From the NCBI GenBank assembly GCA_017590115.1, contig JAGGNK010006648.1:534452-598451 (forward strand): a stretch of DNA of 64,000 bases, written 5' to 3'. Below the pieces are notes generated by a model, which was given only the letters and a program-made list of their open reading frames with translations, did no database searches and was not told the DNA's origin. The stretch's first letter is position 1. Each line of letters begins with the position of its first letter. Both the position numbers and the translations under genes were made by a program. Source of the DNA: Montifringilla adamsi. Taxonomy: Eukaryota; Chordata; Aves; Passeriformes; Passeridae. Positions 26,301 to 38,400 of this stretch are shown in pieces.

Positions 26301-27079
26301 ACTCCGGGGTGGCGGGGGCGAAGGAGAAGAGAAGGAGGAGGAGGAAAAAGAAGAGCAGCTTATTCATGAGAGGAGGGAGGGCGCGCTTTTACGGCGCCGA
26401 GCTTGCAGGGCAGGGCAGGTGCGCCCACTTCTCGCTGGTGATGCAGGAGCCCGGCCCGGCAGCGAGGAGGAGCTGCTGCGTCCTGCCCTGGGGAAGCTTT
26501 ACTGTAAGCTGCACTGAAAATAAAAGTAACTCGTCTGGCCCCTCAGTTTTAGCAGCCCTGTGCAGATGCATGGCTTATATTCTTTTTGCCCACCACATGG
26601 TACTAGGTGGTCCAGGGAAAGGTGGTACAAGTGGGCACAGAAGCACCGTGCTGACAGCGAGCCCGGGGAGCTCGGGCATCCCTTGATCGGGGTCCCGTTG
26701 GGAGCCGTGTGTTTAAAAGTTCTTTGTTACCCAGGACCAGGAAAGGTAACGACATGCTTAGGACGCAGAGTGTAAGCTCTGAGGCTTGCCCGTCTGTATC
26801 CATCCAGATAAAGTAACACCGATTTGTGCGTCAACCTGCTGGTGGAGTATTTAGGGATGCATAAATAGAAATAGGAGCTCCCTCTTAATATGAAGAACAT
26901 TAATACAAATATGCAGGAATTAGCAGACCAGTCTAATTGTGGAGTACTCAGCATCTATACATCCCTCCGGATGGTATGGTACATTCGGTCAAATCTTTTG
27001 CAAAATCCAGTAATAGAAAATCAGGCTAGAACAGCATCCATCACCTTCGCCATAAATAAGGAAAGCAAAAGTGTTAAAT

Positions 27080-27480
27080 AAGCTGCAAGCCTTGAACACC
27101 CGCCCCCCGGCCACGCAGCTGCAGCGTTGCCCACTCCTCGCATAGGGCGGCACCTTTCCCGGCTGTTCTTGAAGTTTCCTTCCCGCCCGCTCCCTGGGCT
27201 TTCCCGGTGGGTGCTGGGCGCGGGGCCGGCGCAGCGCAGCCCCGCCCGCCGCTCCCGGGCAGCGCCGGGGCCGCGGGAGCCGCAGCTGCTGCTGCGCCCG
27301 CCGGCTCGGAGCCTGCCGTGCGGCGCGGTGCTTGAGCCTTCTGTGGCACAAGCGCTGACTGAAGGGGAAAGGAGGCTCGCAGGCGGGCAGTGTCCCGGAG
27401 CTGCCTTTCCAAGCCGCATTGGTGCCTCGCGGCGCTTCCGACGCAAATCCCTGGATTGGGAGCTTGTTCTGTGAGGAGGG
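27080..27480. promoter_or_regulatory. Orphan CpG island, candidate TCAF promoter
   Basis: A compact block of CpG-dense DNA lies about 0.8 kb beyond the FKBP4 island and 8 kb upstream of the first coding exon of TCAF. It has the look of a promoter island. TCAF exon 1 has a splice acceptor just before its start codon, so an upstream untranslated exon must exist; this island is a reasonable place for it. A bidirectional or enhancer role is equally possible. Confidence 0.4.
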
Positions 27481-30400
27481 TACAGGCTGCGTCTGACCTG
27501 ACCGGAGCTGCCCTGTGCCCGTGTAAAGCTGCGTTTGTGCCTGGTGCACAACGACCCCAGCAGCCTGAGGTGGGTGGGCTCTGCCGGTTCCAAAGGAAAG
27601 GAATAGCAAAAGAGACTAAAAGAATCTATAGTTACTCTGGCAGCTAGATGTAAACTGCAAAATCTGCAGGTTTCCCCTGGGAAAGGACATGCTTTTCAAC
27701 CCCACTCAAACATACACTTTAGTTTACTTTCGATCTGAGTAAGAAGGGAGAAGGCAGAGAAGGAGAGGAGAGGATTGTGGTTTCTGCGTGCATTTGGTCC
27801 AGAAACTTCTAGCTGCTCACAATTTGCAGTTTAACATGGATGAGTTATTTGATTGCAGATTAGATCTGTAGGAGGTATAAAGCTGGTTCTGTGCATAGAC
27901 TCTGGACCTTGATACACTGAGGAACACCGAGAGAAGCATCTAAGTTGGTTCTGGTCTAGCAGGTCTTGTTGGGGGAGGCACAGCAAAAACACAGGAGATA
28001 ATTCTTCATCTGATGAGTCTGTAGGGTGCTAAATTTACAATCTCCAGTCAGCATTAGCACACGAGTTCTCCTACGCTCTCAATTCATCTGACGTCTTTTT
28101 TTCATCTACTTCTAATAATAAACCAACTATGTGTTGGTTTAAAATAAATCTTTGCAGGTCATTCTGTCTTACATTTGGCAATGAAGTTTCTGTTTGGTAC
28201 TGGTTCTTTTTCAGCTGCGTGTTTTCTACTTCATAATCCAGCATTTGAAAATTGCAGTATGTGTAATTGGTGCCAAATTATCTACAACTGCCAAACATGC
28301 TGGAACCAAGTCTGATAAACTGATAAGTAGTAGAAAGGAAAGGAGGTCTTTTAGTGGACATCATTTACAGATGTTTTACAGCTCATATTTCCAGCCATCC
28401 CCTAGTTTTCAACATAGCAGTGCAAGCCCTTACATAAGTAATTTAAACCAAGAACTGCAAGTTGTGTTTCTTAGTAACTTTTCGAAGACTGTTTAGATAC
28501 TGTTTGAGGGCCTCTCTGGAGGGCTGTATGTGCAGGGCTTTATGGAAAAGGGGACAGAGACAGCAGCAAAACAACAGTGAGTGTCTGGGGTGATGTCAAT
28601 GCTATAATGCTTCCAGTAGGGCGTGGATAGAGGGAAGGCAGGTCAGAACAGTCTCTTTTTTATGCCTCTTCTAAGGCTTGCTTATAGTACCACAGCATTG
28701 TAAAGGCACCTCATGTCAGGCCTGTTCTCAGAAGGTACGTTGCAGACACAAAGGAAAGATTTCAGAACTAGGTGGGTACGCTTAGGTGAAGAGAAAATTA
28801 AAATTTTGGCTATAGCTTTCAGGCAGAGTGGAAGACAAGTGAGATGATTGCCTAAGGCAGCAGAGAACATTTCAAGCAGTAAAATGTCCTGAAAAAAACA
28901 ACAAATTCCAGCAAGAGTCTGGAACAGCCTCCCAGGACACGAAGCCAACCTAAAGCTGGGCAGCAACATGCTAGATTTAGGAACAGTTTTAATGTAAAGA
29001 CTTGCTAAAGATAACAAGGCTTAGACTTAAAACACAGAAGATGGCATAGGGCAGCACAGCTCAAACATCGCTTTATCAACAGGTCCTGCACAGGCAAGGG
29101 TGGGACTCAAGGTGGCCTAAAGCCCATCAGGGAGGGAGGAGCTCTCCAAGGGTTGGCTTCCCAGGCGTGCCATGGCTGGAGTCACTGCGCTGTGTGGGTT
29201 GACCAAAGCCCCACCGTGACAAGCTGTGGCCTGGAAGTTCACTTGCCCAGCTGTGTTGATCGTGCTGGCACAGCAGACTCCCAGAACCGGGAAATAAGTG
29301 AGGAATGCGTGTCTGCACAAGCTCAAAGATGACATTTCGAGATAACAGCAAACAGAGTAACCGAAAAAGGAATGACCCTGATTATTACTTTGTGATTGGA
29401 ACAGGAACTGAAACGACACTCATCAAGAGCACTGGGTTCATGCTTGATTGGCTTGAAAGGGCTGAGCACGGGGTGTAAGGAATAAAGGCAGAAGCCACAC
29501 ACTCTGTGCTGACTGGCACTGGCCACCATCTGTCAGGTGGACAGACAGCCAGACATCAGCAGGGACACCTCGATGCCAGCTGCCAGGGAACACTAAATCC
29601 AACCCAGCATGGCTTGAGTGTGGTGAAGACCTTCCTGGGGAAACTAGTACGAGTAAGACAGCTCCTACACCACGGGCAACAGTGATAATTTGTGCACCCA
29701 TGTTATTTGAAGTAAGGCTTTAAAACATTGATTGTCTGTAACAAAGCGTTAAGTAAACTTGGGGGTTTTTTTTGTTTGTTTGTTTTTTAATTTGGCATAC
29801 ATTTCTTCTGAGGGATTGTTTGGTTACTGTGGAAATCCCAAGGAAACCCCAGATACTCATCTGTTGGTGTGTCACACTTATACTGAGCTGGAAAAGAATG
29901 TGACATAATAGATCAGGGACAGCTTTAATTAGTTCTGCTTGCTGCATTATAAAAAATAATGATGATAAGGAGGAAGCAATGCCCAGTTTATGGAATTGCA
30001 CATTTTTTTATTGCAGTAAGCAGTGCTGCCATTGAAGTCCGCAATAGAGCACAAACCTTCATCAGTCTGACCCTACACTTGTATTTTGTGTGGCATGTCA
30101 GTGACAGATTATTAAGCTGCCTGTCACCTGAGTTATGCCCTGCCTGTTCTTCAGTCTCAGCTTCATTGAGCTGTCCCAGTATCCCTGCTTTTCCTTGCTC
30201 CCCAATAGGATATAGCAAATCAAGTTCTGTGCCATCCTTTGGGTTTGGGAGGGATAAAGTTGTTTTTCCATATTCATGACGGCGTCACTGCGCACTGCAG
30301 TGGATTGGCATGGCCCGCACACAGAGACCATCAGACCTCTCTCTTTTCTGCTCCTTTTCAACCTAAAGCAGTGGTGTTCACTCATCCCCTGCTTCAAAAC

Positions 30401-33002
30401 CGAGCAGCATTTACAGGGGAGTGAGCTGAGCTGTTACACAGCAGGCATGCAGATGAGACTCAACCCTTCCAGCGCCAGACTGGAAAAGGGCTGGAAAAGG
30501 GCTCTGTGGCTGCGTTTCCCAGGGATTTCTGCACTGCTCAGCTCCCTGTTCATCAACAGATGTCAACGCTTTTCTAAAATTACAGACTGTAGGACTTAAA
30601 ATTAGACAAGGTCTCATTTTTTAAAAATTGTTCTCTAGTAAGGTTATGATTTCTTCTGTGCTTCTGTACCTTGATTTCTATTATTTGGTGATTTCATATG
30701 CTGTCCTTTTTAGATCCCAGGTAAAGATTTTCAAAAAGACTAAATAGCACTTGTTTGTATAGGCATCTCTTCTGATTCAGTGTATCCCTGTCTTTACCAA
30801 TTATAGCTCATTAGCTAACTTTCAACACACAGAAATTTAGTAGAATTAATTATAATTAAGATGTTATTTACTTTTCCAAATGCAAAATTAATTTAAACAT
30901 ACCTGATCATGTTTCATTAGTTGCTTTCATTTTGTTCTTTCCTTGCCTTGAAAGCAATTAAGGTTACTGGACAAATGTATGTTTAGATATTCAGATTTTC
31001 TATTTCTTTGCATCTCATTAGCCAGTGAGTGTACCCTCACATGTGCATGGTAACACCACCAGAAAGGATGGGCAATTCATGTTGTTTTTTCCTTAAATCA
31101 CTGCAACATTTTACTAGGCTTGGAAATGGTAATGTTTTATAATGTATTGCTCTGAAGTGCCACATGAAAATAATGCCAATTACTCATGGTAATTGCCTAA
31201 TTGATTCTGCTGCACTTTTACTAAAAAAAATACAATTTTTAGGCGTTATCAATTTTCAGTATCTTTCCTAATAACTCTTAAGACTGGCATTGTTAAAAAT
31301 AAATAAATACCTGCAGTAGCTTCCTTTGTAATTGCTATCTTGATCTAGTTTTAGAGTTCTCATTATTTTGCAACCTAATCTACTTTTTGTTTGGCTCTCC
31401 TTCCTTTAGACATATTTAACTTTGTTTTTTCTACTTGTATTATGTAACTCTGGAAAGGTTTTCTTAATGTATTTTTTTCCTAATTTTGTGTTCCCCAAGC
31501 AAGCTTTCTTGCTTGACTTCCTCCCACTTCCCCATCCCTTTTCTCTGTGTCAGAAGAAGGTCAGATTGGATGTTTGGACTGTTACACTGTCTCAATACTG
31601 TTACCATAAAAAAATTCTTCCTTACAGCCAAATCTATGAAATACGAATCTACCCTTTTTCAGTTTAAAACCTTGTTGCTGATGAACAGACAATGAAAATA
31701 AGTATTTTTGTCTATTCTTCAGCAAATGCCGATCATCATTCCTCTCCTTGCTCAATTTGTTGCTAAGTTGGGAAGAAGCAAGAGTCCACCAATTCCTTAC
31801 TGCTTACAGACTTTGCAGCACTGCTGATTCTTAGTTACTGTGCAGACGGCTAGATTGCAAATCTGAAAGAGAGTAAAAACTGGAAAACCCATGGGCCCAC
31901 CCTAATGAGGAAGAACAGCCAAATCCCTAGAAGTGGTGTGTCTCAGGCTGCCTGTGTTGTTAACAGGTGAGACATCTCAGTGCCTGTCTTGCCTCTTTTG
32001 TCCTATACTTCACAGATACTGCGCAATCCCATAATTTTTACTCATGGAAGTCCTTCCATATTTTGTGGGAACCTTGAAGACTCGCCTGAAAGTCACTGAC
32101 CACTTAACACACAACATCTATTCCCATATTCACCCTCAGAACTCACCCAGGTCCTCTGTCTCACAGATACTCTTCCTGAGTGGACCAGAGGGTATTCCTT
32201 CCTTTGAATCATATCTCTTTTGCCTGTGTGTGATGGCTTTTGGACAGCAGATGATGAAATCTTAAGTTTGCATTTAATGAAACCCCATTACCTTCTCATC
32301 ACATTTTTGTCCCTTTTCCACAGACAGAAGAAAGACGGATAGATTTAGTCACCTGGCAGGGTTTATAAATGTTTGCTCCAATACCTACTCTCACAGTAGT
32401 CTCAGCTCTGCGGGGAGTAGGAACTCTCTGGAGGTGAGAGGTGGAAGGTGTGGGATGGAAGACAAGGAATTCAGAATCTTGGTCTTGAGACACGGCCATG
32501 GAGAATTTTTGCTTCCCTGTTAAGAGGGGAGGCAGCTAGGAGCCAAGATCTTCCTTCTGTATGGGCCCAGGTCTAGTGGTTGTTTCCTCCTAACTGATGT
32601 GAGACAGCCAGCTCAGTCTTCTGCAGCTTCCTTCAATTCTTGTTAGACATGTATGTTCTCTGTTCCTGCTGAATTTTCTCCCTTCTCTCTCTAGATAGAG
32701 GAGATCATCTCTCGTTGTGTCTGCTCAGGGTCTAGTATGTGCACTTCTCCTCTCCACTCTGAAATGCTTCATACAATTTAAATGGAAAAATTTTGATTGC
32801 ATAGGAATTGGGAATTCTGTTGTATGGTCACAATTGCTTTCAGTCAAGAGAGTTAACATCCTTTCCAAAACAGCCACTCCTTGTTCTGGATAAATGCCAG
32901 GGAGCAGGAGTGTTCCTAGGTTGAGAGCTTAGGATGTTAGCTTTCCGATCCTGTGATAAGAAAGGTGGGGGCTAAGAAGTTTGCTGATCTTACATCAAAC
33001 CT

Positions 33003-33760
33003 AGTCCTGTGGTTTGTCCCCATGTAAAGTAACTGAGGGACAATCCCAAGCACAAATACAGCCTGGGTGGAGAATTAATTGAGAGCAGCCCTGCCAAGGA
33101 GGACTTGAGGGTGTTGGTTTGACCAGAAGTCCAACATGACCTGGCAATGTACATTGGCAGCCTTGAAAACCAGCCGTGCCCTGGGCTGCATCCAAAGCAG
33201 CATGAACAGCAGGGCAAGGGAGGGGATTCCTCTGCTCTTGTGAGACCCTGCCCGGGATCATGCATCCAGCTCTGGGGTTCCTAGTAGAAGGAAAACACAG
33301 ACCTCTTGGAACAAGTCCAGAGGAGGCCACCAAGGATCAGAGGGCTGGAGGACCTCTCCTATGGAGACAGGCTGAGAGAATTGGGGTTGTTCAGACTGGA
33401 GAAGGCTCCAGGAGCACCTTAGAGCCCCTTCCAGTGCCTAAAGGGGGCTACAAGAGAGCTGGAGAGGGAGACTTTTTGCAAAGGCATGTAGTGACAGGAC
33501 AAGGGGGAATAGCTTGGAAGAGGGCAGGTTTAGATTAGATGATAGGAAGAAATTCTCTGCTGAGGATGGTAAGACACTGGCACAGGTTGCCCAGAGAAGC
33601 TGTGGATGCCTCATCCCTGGAAGAGTTCAAGGCCAGGTTGAATGGGGCTTTGAGCATCTGGTCTAGTAGAAGGTGTCTCTGCCCATGGCAAAAGGTTTGA
33701 AACTATATGTTCTTTTAAGTCCCTTTCCAACCCAAACCATTCAGTAGTTGTGATTCTATA
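33003..33760 (+). mobile_element. CR1 retrotransposon, 5'-truncated
   Basis: About 760 bp with CR1 landmarks: GAGAGCAGCCCTGCCAAGGA, GGCTGAGAGAATTGGGGTTG, GCCCAGAGAAGCTGTGGATG and a worn 3' tail ending GTGATTCTATA. It lies in the intergenic region upstream of TCAF. Confidence 0.9.
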
Positions 33761-35426
33761 GTATAGCTTAATATGAGTTGCTGAAACTATCCACCTGCTT
33801 TTCCTCTCCCTTGCATCATGGTCAGTGTGTCAGCATAGGTACATTAGTATCAAATCCACAGAAACCACCAAAAAAAACCTTCAGTATTTTCCAAGGCTGT
33901 GTTACTGCTTTGCCGCATGATTCGTAGTAAAACACCCTAAAGCACTTAAGACCTTGTATTTGCCTTTACATGCAGGGCTTCTTCAAACCCAGTGACACAA
34001 AACTGGGGCTCAGACTAAGCCAGCAATCAAGCACTTGGTTACTGGGCATCGTAGTTTCTATCCCATGTTAATCAGCAGCTTTGACTCATGAATCATATGC
34101 AATAGAATAGTGGACTCCCCTGATAGTTTTGGTGAAAAATAGCACTTCCAGGCATGACCAGAGAGGATAAGCAACACTGTCATTCTACATCAGGTTGCTG
34201 TTTCTAAGGACCCTGGGGCTTGTGACAAATCCAGATTGAGGATGCAGCTTCTCCAGGACTTGCAATTTCCCTGTGTTTGGATGACAAGGGTTTGCTTACA
34301 GGGTAGGCAAATGTGAAGTGTGTGTGAAGCCTGGTGTCAGCACGGGATGCTGCCAGGGAAAGGTCCACGCCCCTACAGAGCAGCTCCTTCCCTTGCCGTA
34401 GGTGTGCTCAAAGTCGCTCTCCTGAATCCTGAATGACACGAGCTGGGTGGGACTGGGTCAGAGTCTCATACCTCACAGCCTTCCTGTTTGCACAGCCGCA
34501 GCTGCCCCAGATCAGCAGAAGACAACTTCAGGAGAAAGCTGAGCCAAACTTTCAAACCGAGGGAGCCTTAACAGAGGAGTGTCACTCACAGACCTCAAAG
34601 GGCTTGGCAATCGAGGTCAGTACACTCTCCTTACTTCACAGGTGGGAAAACAGATGAAACAAAGCTATGGGAAAGAGAAATTATTTTATTGAGATTTAAA
34701 ACAGTTTGGATCAGGGAACTGGGTCATTAATCTCCTGTGCCCAGACGTGGTACTGTGTGCTTTAAACTCACAGTTATTGCAGGGAAGCTGGTCATCTCCA
34801 TCATTTTTCCTTACTTTCCTCTCCCTCACAGCACCTCCTAATACTAAGCACAGGCTTATAGTGCCTAAATGGAGGTAGAAAAGTACAACATGTTGCAGCA
34901 ACAGCATGTAGCTCTGTACCTAACCGATTAGGAGCTAAAATGTGAACCACATGTTTTAATTATATTGTGCATTGTGTTGATAGTCTTTTCATTTTCTGGC
35001 TGTTCCTGTGTAAACCACCTCTACCATACAAGTTCCTAGTAGACTTCCTGGAGCCTCTGGCACTCTCCCTCTTCAAATAAATTGTTAATGGGACAGTGAA
35101 TACCTTTATTTCCCCGTTTTCCTCCCTGGTGCATAGCAGAATTTGTTGAAACAGTCATTTTGTCCCCCTAATCGTGGTATACTTGTCCCTTCTATTTAAA
35201 TGTGTAAATAGTATGATAACAAAGCTAAAACAAGCAAACAAACAGACAAAACTACAAACAAACCAAATCCCCAAAAAAGTTGTATCCACAAATCTGACTC
35301 CTCTTTGTTTGGAGTTCCTACTAGCCAACAAAAAATTTGCTCCATGGGCTTGTTACAGCTGTTCCTTATTGAACTTCAGTGTAATGGAGGTTGTTCTTCT
35401 CTCCACCAGATAGGAGTGTTCTAGAG

Positions 35427-38400
35427 ATGAAACCCTGTGCCACCTACGAGCAGTTAGTGGATGGTGTTGGGCCATGGGACTTCACTGGAGGTTTTGTTCC
35501 CTGTGAGCTGCTCCTTGTGGGAGAGGACGCCTACCCTGTGCTCCTGAGCGCTAAGAAGCAGGTCCTGATTGCGGTGTCACAGTACGGGAAGGGCCGGATG
35601 GTGGTTGTTTCCCATGAAGGAATCCTGAAGAGCCCCAAGTTCTCCCAGTTCCTCAGAAATGCCGTGGGGTGGCTCAAGCCTTGCCCCGAGGCCCTGGTTG
35701 GGGTTCATCCTCGGTTGGATTCCCTGTGCCAGGTGCTGCTCCAGGCTGGCACCCGAGTGCAGGTGGGGGCAGAGCCCGGCCCGTCCCTGGGGGTGTTCTG
35801 TATGGACGCCTATGACAGCTCCCGGGCCAAAGGCATCGTGGACTTTGTCAAAGGGGGTGGAGGGCTGCTTGTTGGAGGCCAAGCCTGGTACTGGGCGAGT
35901 CAACACGGCAAGGAGAAGGTGCTGTTCGAATTCCCTGGGAACCAGGTGACCAGCGTGGCTGGCGTGTACTTCACAGGAAACGCCGTGGAAAAAGGCGTCT
36001 TCAAAGTCGCCAAGAAGATTCCCAAGATCCCATTAGTTGTCCCGTGAGTACCTGAGTTGCCCTCTCTTTAAACCACCAGTTAGGTTATGTGGGTGAGTTG
36101 TTTGTAGAAGATTTGGGAGGCGGGAGGTGAGGGTGAAGATGAATGCTGGTTCTTTAATAACCAGCATGGAATTGTTGCCTTCCAATTTAAAGGGGACTTT
36201 CCCATTCTTTACAATTGGAAAGAATGCTATCTTCAAGTTCTTCCAGGGCAGCAGGACCAGGCCCAGGGAATCCATGCTCAGAGAAGGAAATGAGAGGAGC
36301 CATCTTTTAGAGCAGCCTGCCTGATCAAGTGTACTTGAGTGAAATGCAGCAAAATAGAGACAGGAGGAACTCCTCGTCCTCTCCCCACACATCCCTACAT
36401 TCAGGGCAACTTTCCCACAGCTGTAAACCAGGTTGGAGATGAAGCAGAAGGACAGCTCTCTAGGCCAGGCTCTGGCTGACATCTGCTAAACCTGTTTAGC
36501 CTGTTCCTTGCAGGAATTTGCTTCTGCAGGTAAGCCCCTGGAGCTGGCCAGAGCTGAGGCTGGGTGCCGCCTCTCTTCTCAGCTTCTGAAACAGGCTGTG
36601 GGCAAGAAATCTGTTTGCTTGGGATTCCAGCCTGGCTCTTTGGGTTCTGGATTGTCAGGTGTAAAACTCAGGGCTGTTATGACTCATATTGCACAACTGA
36701 CCAGGCATTGGAGACCTGGATGGTGCCCTGCTCTCTTCCTCCCCTTGCCAGTGGCTATGCCAGGCTCCTTCTGCCATTTTCTGCTAAGTTACATAAGGCA
36801 CAGCAGGTTTTCCAAGACGCATTGGTGCTGCTGCACTTCCTCTGTGTGGCAGCTTCATTTCACTGTAGCGACAGCCACAGCAATTACAGTAAAACTCCCA
36901 GCAAGTCTTTTCTTCACAGCCCTTTCCTTGTGGATATGGAGTGCTAAATTTCTAATATTTTCAAACAATTAATGGAATTTGATACTTTCTGTTGTTTTCT
37001 GGTAAAGGTAGTAGACAGCTCTGCTGTTTAATTCAGTGAAATGCCTAGGGCACAGCTAACAAATCAGGTTGCTTAATTAAAATTTGCTGGTTGCTTCTTG
37101 TTACCACCTGCACTGCACAAGCATGTTCCCACTGCTTCATGCACAGGGCATGGAAGAGGGAAAGGGGTGGGGAATTCAGAAGAGAAAAAATACATCGCAA
37201 TTAGTGAGACTTCAGATGGTAACTAAGGGTAAATTACACCTTGTTTAGGTTGTTTTTGTGGGGGTTCTGTTTGAATCCAGAGCCACAGAGAAATTTAGAT
37301 CTCCAATTTCTGTGTGCATCTGAGTCTTCTTGCCAGATTTGTGTGCAGAGAATCAGGCTTCAGTCTGAGACAGGAGCTGTGCCATATGCCTGGACACATG
37401 CTCTGTGTGACAAAGGGTCTCAGTAAAGTAATAACCAAAGAAGAGCTGCGGATTTAATTCCTGTCCTACAGGCACGAAGAAAGGCAGCATAATTTATTCT
37501 CACTGAGTTGGAAGCAATGGCCACATAACAACAGATCCTTCACAGGTAGTTGTGTAAAACTGTTTGGCAGAACCAGGGGAAAGTGTACACAAAGCAAACA
37601 AGAGTAATTCAGCATGTCTTTCTCCACAGTGACACACAGGAGTTATATGAAAATAGCAGAGATAAGAGAGCCTTGCACAGACTAATCTCTTTTTATTGTG
37701 GAGACCGGCAATGTGAGGTAATGTGAGGTGTATGTGTTAAGGCTCTAATTCAACTTCCAGTCACTCATGATTTGTCTAGCTGTATGTCTGCCTGTCTGTG
37801 TAGCCCATCTGTCCTAGCACTCCTTTCTTCAGTCCTCAGCAGTGGCAGAGCTTGGGAAAAGGCACAGAAATCTTTTGGGCTTGCCTAGTTCATAAAGGCT
37901 AGGGTGGGGCAAATAGAGAAAGTTTCTCTTAAAGCAGATACTCCAATTCCCACATTATGTGCAGTTTAAATCTGCAGTTTTAAAAACTATGAAGGGCCTG
38001 ATTTTTTAGCTTCTGCAGTGTATTTAGATTTTCAAGTGGCTCTTCAAAGACGGAGGTCTAGAAGCTTCCTTTTGACCTATTTATTCCAATTTTTAAATGA
38101 GGACTGAGATTCCTACAGATTTGCTTGGCAGTAACAACTGAGGCTTTAAAAGGAGAAAAATGAGGCATTGATGGATTTTATTTTTTTTTAAACGGAAGAA
38201 CTGACAGCATGATGTCCTGGGATGAAGGAGCAAGAAGAGGCAAGGATGGCCACTGAGAATAGCTCAGTTGGTTAGAACATGGTGCTACTAATAGTGTCAA
38301 GGAGGTGGGTTTGTTCCCTTTATGGACCACTCACTTAAGAGTTGGACTCAGTGATCCTTCCAACTCAGAATATTCTGTGAAATCAAGAAGAGAACTCCTC

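Larger units (their letters stand above)
26300..35409. other. Intergenic region between FKBP4 and TCAF
   Basis: The two genes point away from each other across about 9 kb. The stretch contains a separate CpG island at about 27.08-27.48 kb and a CR1 copy at about 33.0-33.76 kb. Otherwise it is AT-rich DNA, including a poly(T) tract near 29,765-29,787. None of the open frames resembles a known protein. The upstream non-coding exon or exons of TCAF probably lie somewhere here but cannot be placed. Confidence 0.6.

Noticed and set aside
26989..27609. 206-codon minus-strand open frame across the orphan CpG island
   Set aside because: GC-rich DNA is poor in stop codons; overlapping frames on both strands are equally open and the protein is proline/arginine/alanine-rich without any domain.
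38257..38330. A functional tRNA-Ile gene
   Set aside because: The 5' acceptor stem is missing, the anticodon region and B box are altered, and a CR1-like tail follows, which marks a SINE.
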